A DNA stretch of 64,000 nucleotides from an uncultured Bacteroidota bacterium (lineage in GTDB: Bacteria; Bacteroidota; Rhodothermia; Rhodothermales; Salinibacteraceae), in contig CAJXLV010000005.1 in NCBI GenBank assembly GCA_913056185.1, positions 61,124 through 125,123 on the forward strand, in the 5' to 3' direction. Under the pieces are notes generated by a model that was not told the DNA's origin, ran no database searches, and worked only from the letters and a program-made list of their open reading frames with translations. Shown here in pieces: positions 63,818 to 64,000 of the stretch. The position numbers and the translations under genes were made by a program. Numbering within the stretch: the first letter of the stretch is position 1; every line of letters starts with the position of its first letter.

Positions 63818-64000
63818 TCGTGATCACTGCATTTGCCGAAAGCAACGCGCACCGTCCCGACCGCCATCGAGATGCGCCCCGAACAAACAGGAGGCGCCTC
63901 CCGAGCGCCCGACAACGGACCGTTTACAGTATTGAGTAGAGCACGAGAAGAGCGATAAAGCGCGCCCCTTCACGGGGCGTGATACATGGACTCTTCTCGT

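Noticed and set aside
1-64000. tRNA or rRNA genes
   Set aside because: No convincing T-loop (GGTTCGAATCC-type) cloverleaf or rRNA sequence noticed by eye; tRNAscan-SE/barrnap would be needed to confirm absence.

Overview
The window is a GC-rich, gene-dense chromosomal segment. Gene content (LacI-linked SusC-like receptor, PorP/SprF-like barrel, T9SS-type C-terminal domain, TAnnTTTG-type promoter, ba3 oxidase, phosphatidylcholine synthase) suggests a Salinibacter/Rhodothermota-like member of the Bacteroidota; this is inferred, as no database was searched. Most of it is housekeeping or transport: LacI regulator plus SSS symporter, pncB, histidine kinases and a response regulator, an Mla-type lipid ABC system, der, uppP, a P1B ATPase, TPP riboswitch plus tenA, ba3 oxidase, large propeller proteases, a TonB receptor, NFACT protein, and an aspartokinase-DAP decarboxylase fusion. 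The strongest candidates for something undescribed are: (1) a ~12 kb minus-strand gene cluster (30054-42276) combining a T9SS-type-CTD surface protein, a PorP/SprF-like barrel, an ExbB/TolQ channel with a C-terminal Ig-like extension, two short ExbD-like proteins, a TonB/TolA-like protein and two TPR lipoproteins; (2) a membrane protein (3468-4466) fusing a T5orf172/GIY-YIG-like domain to an orphan FtsK-type 4TM domain with no ATPase; (3) an internally deleted IS200/IS605 TnpB with intact terminal hairpins; and (4) a membrane protein split by a -1 frameshift at a C6 tract. All family assignments come from reading the sequence by eye.
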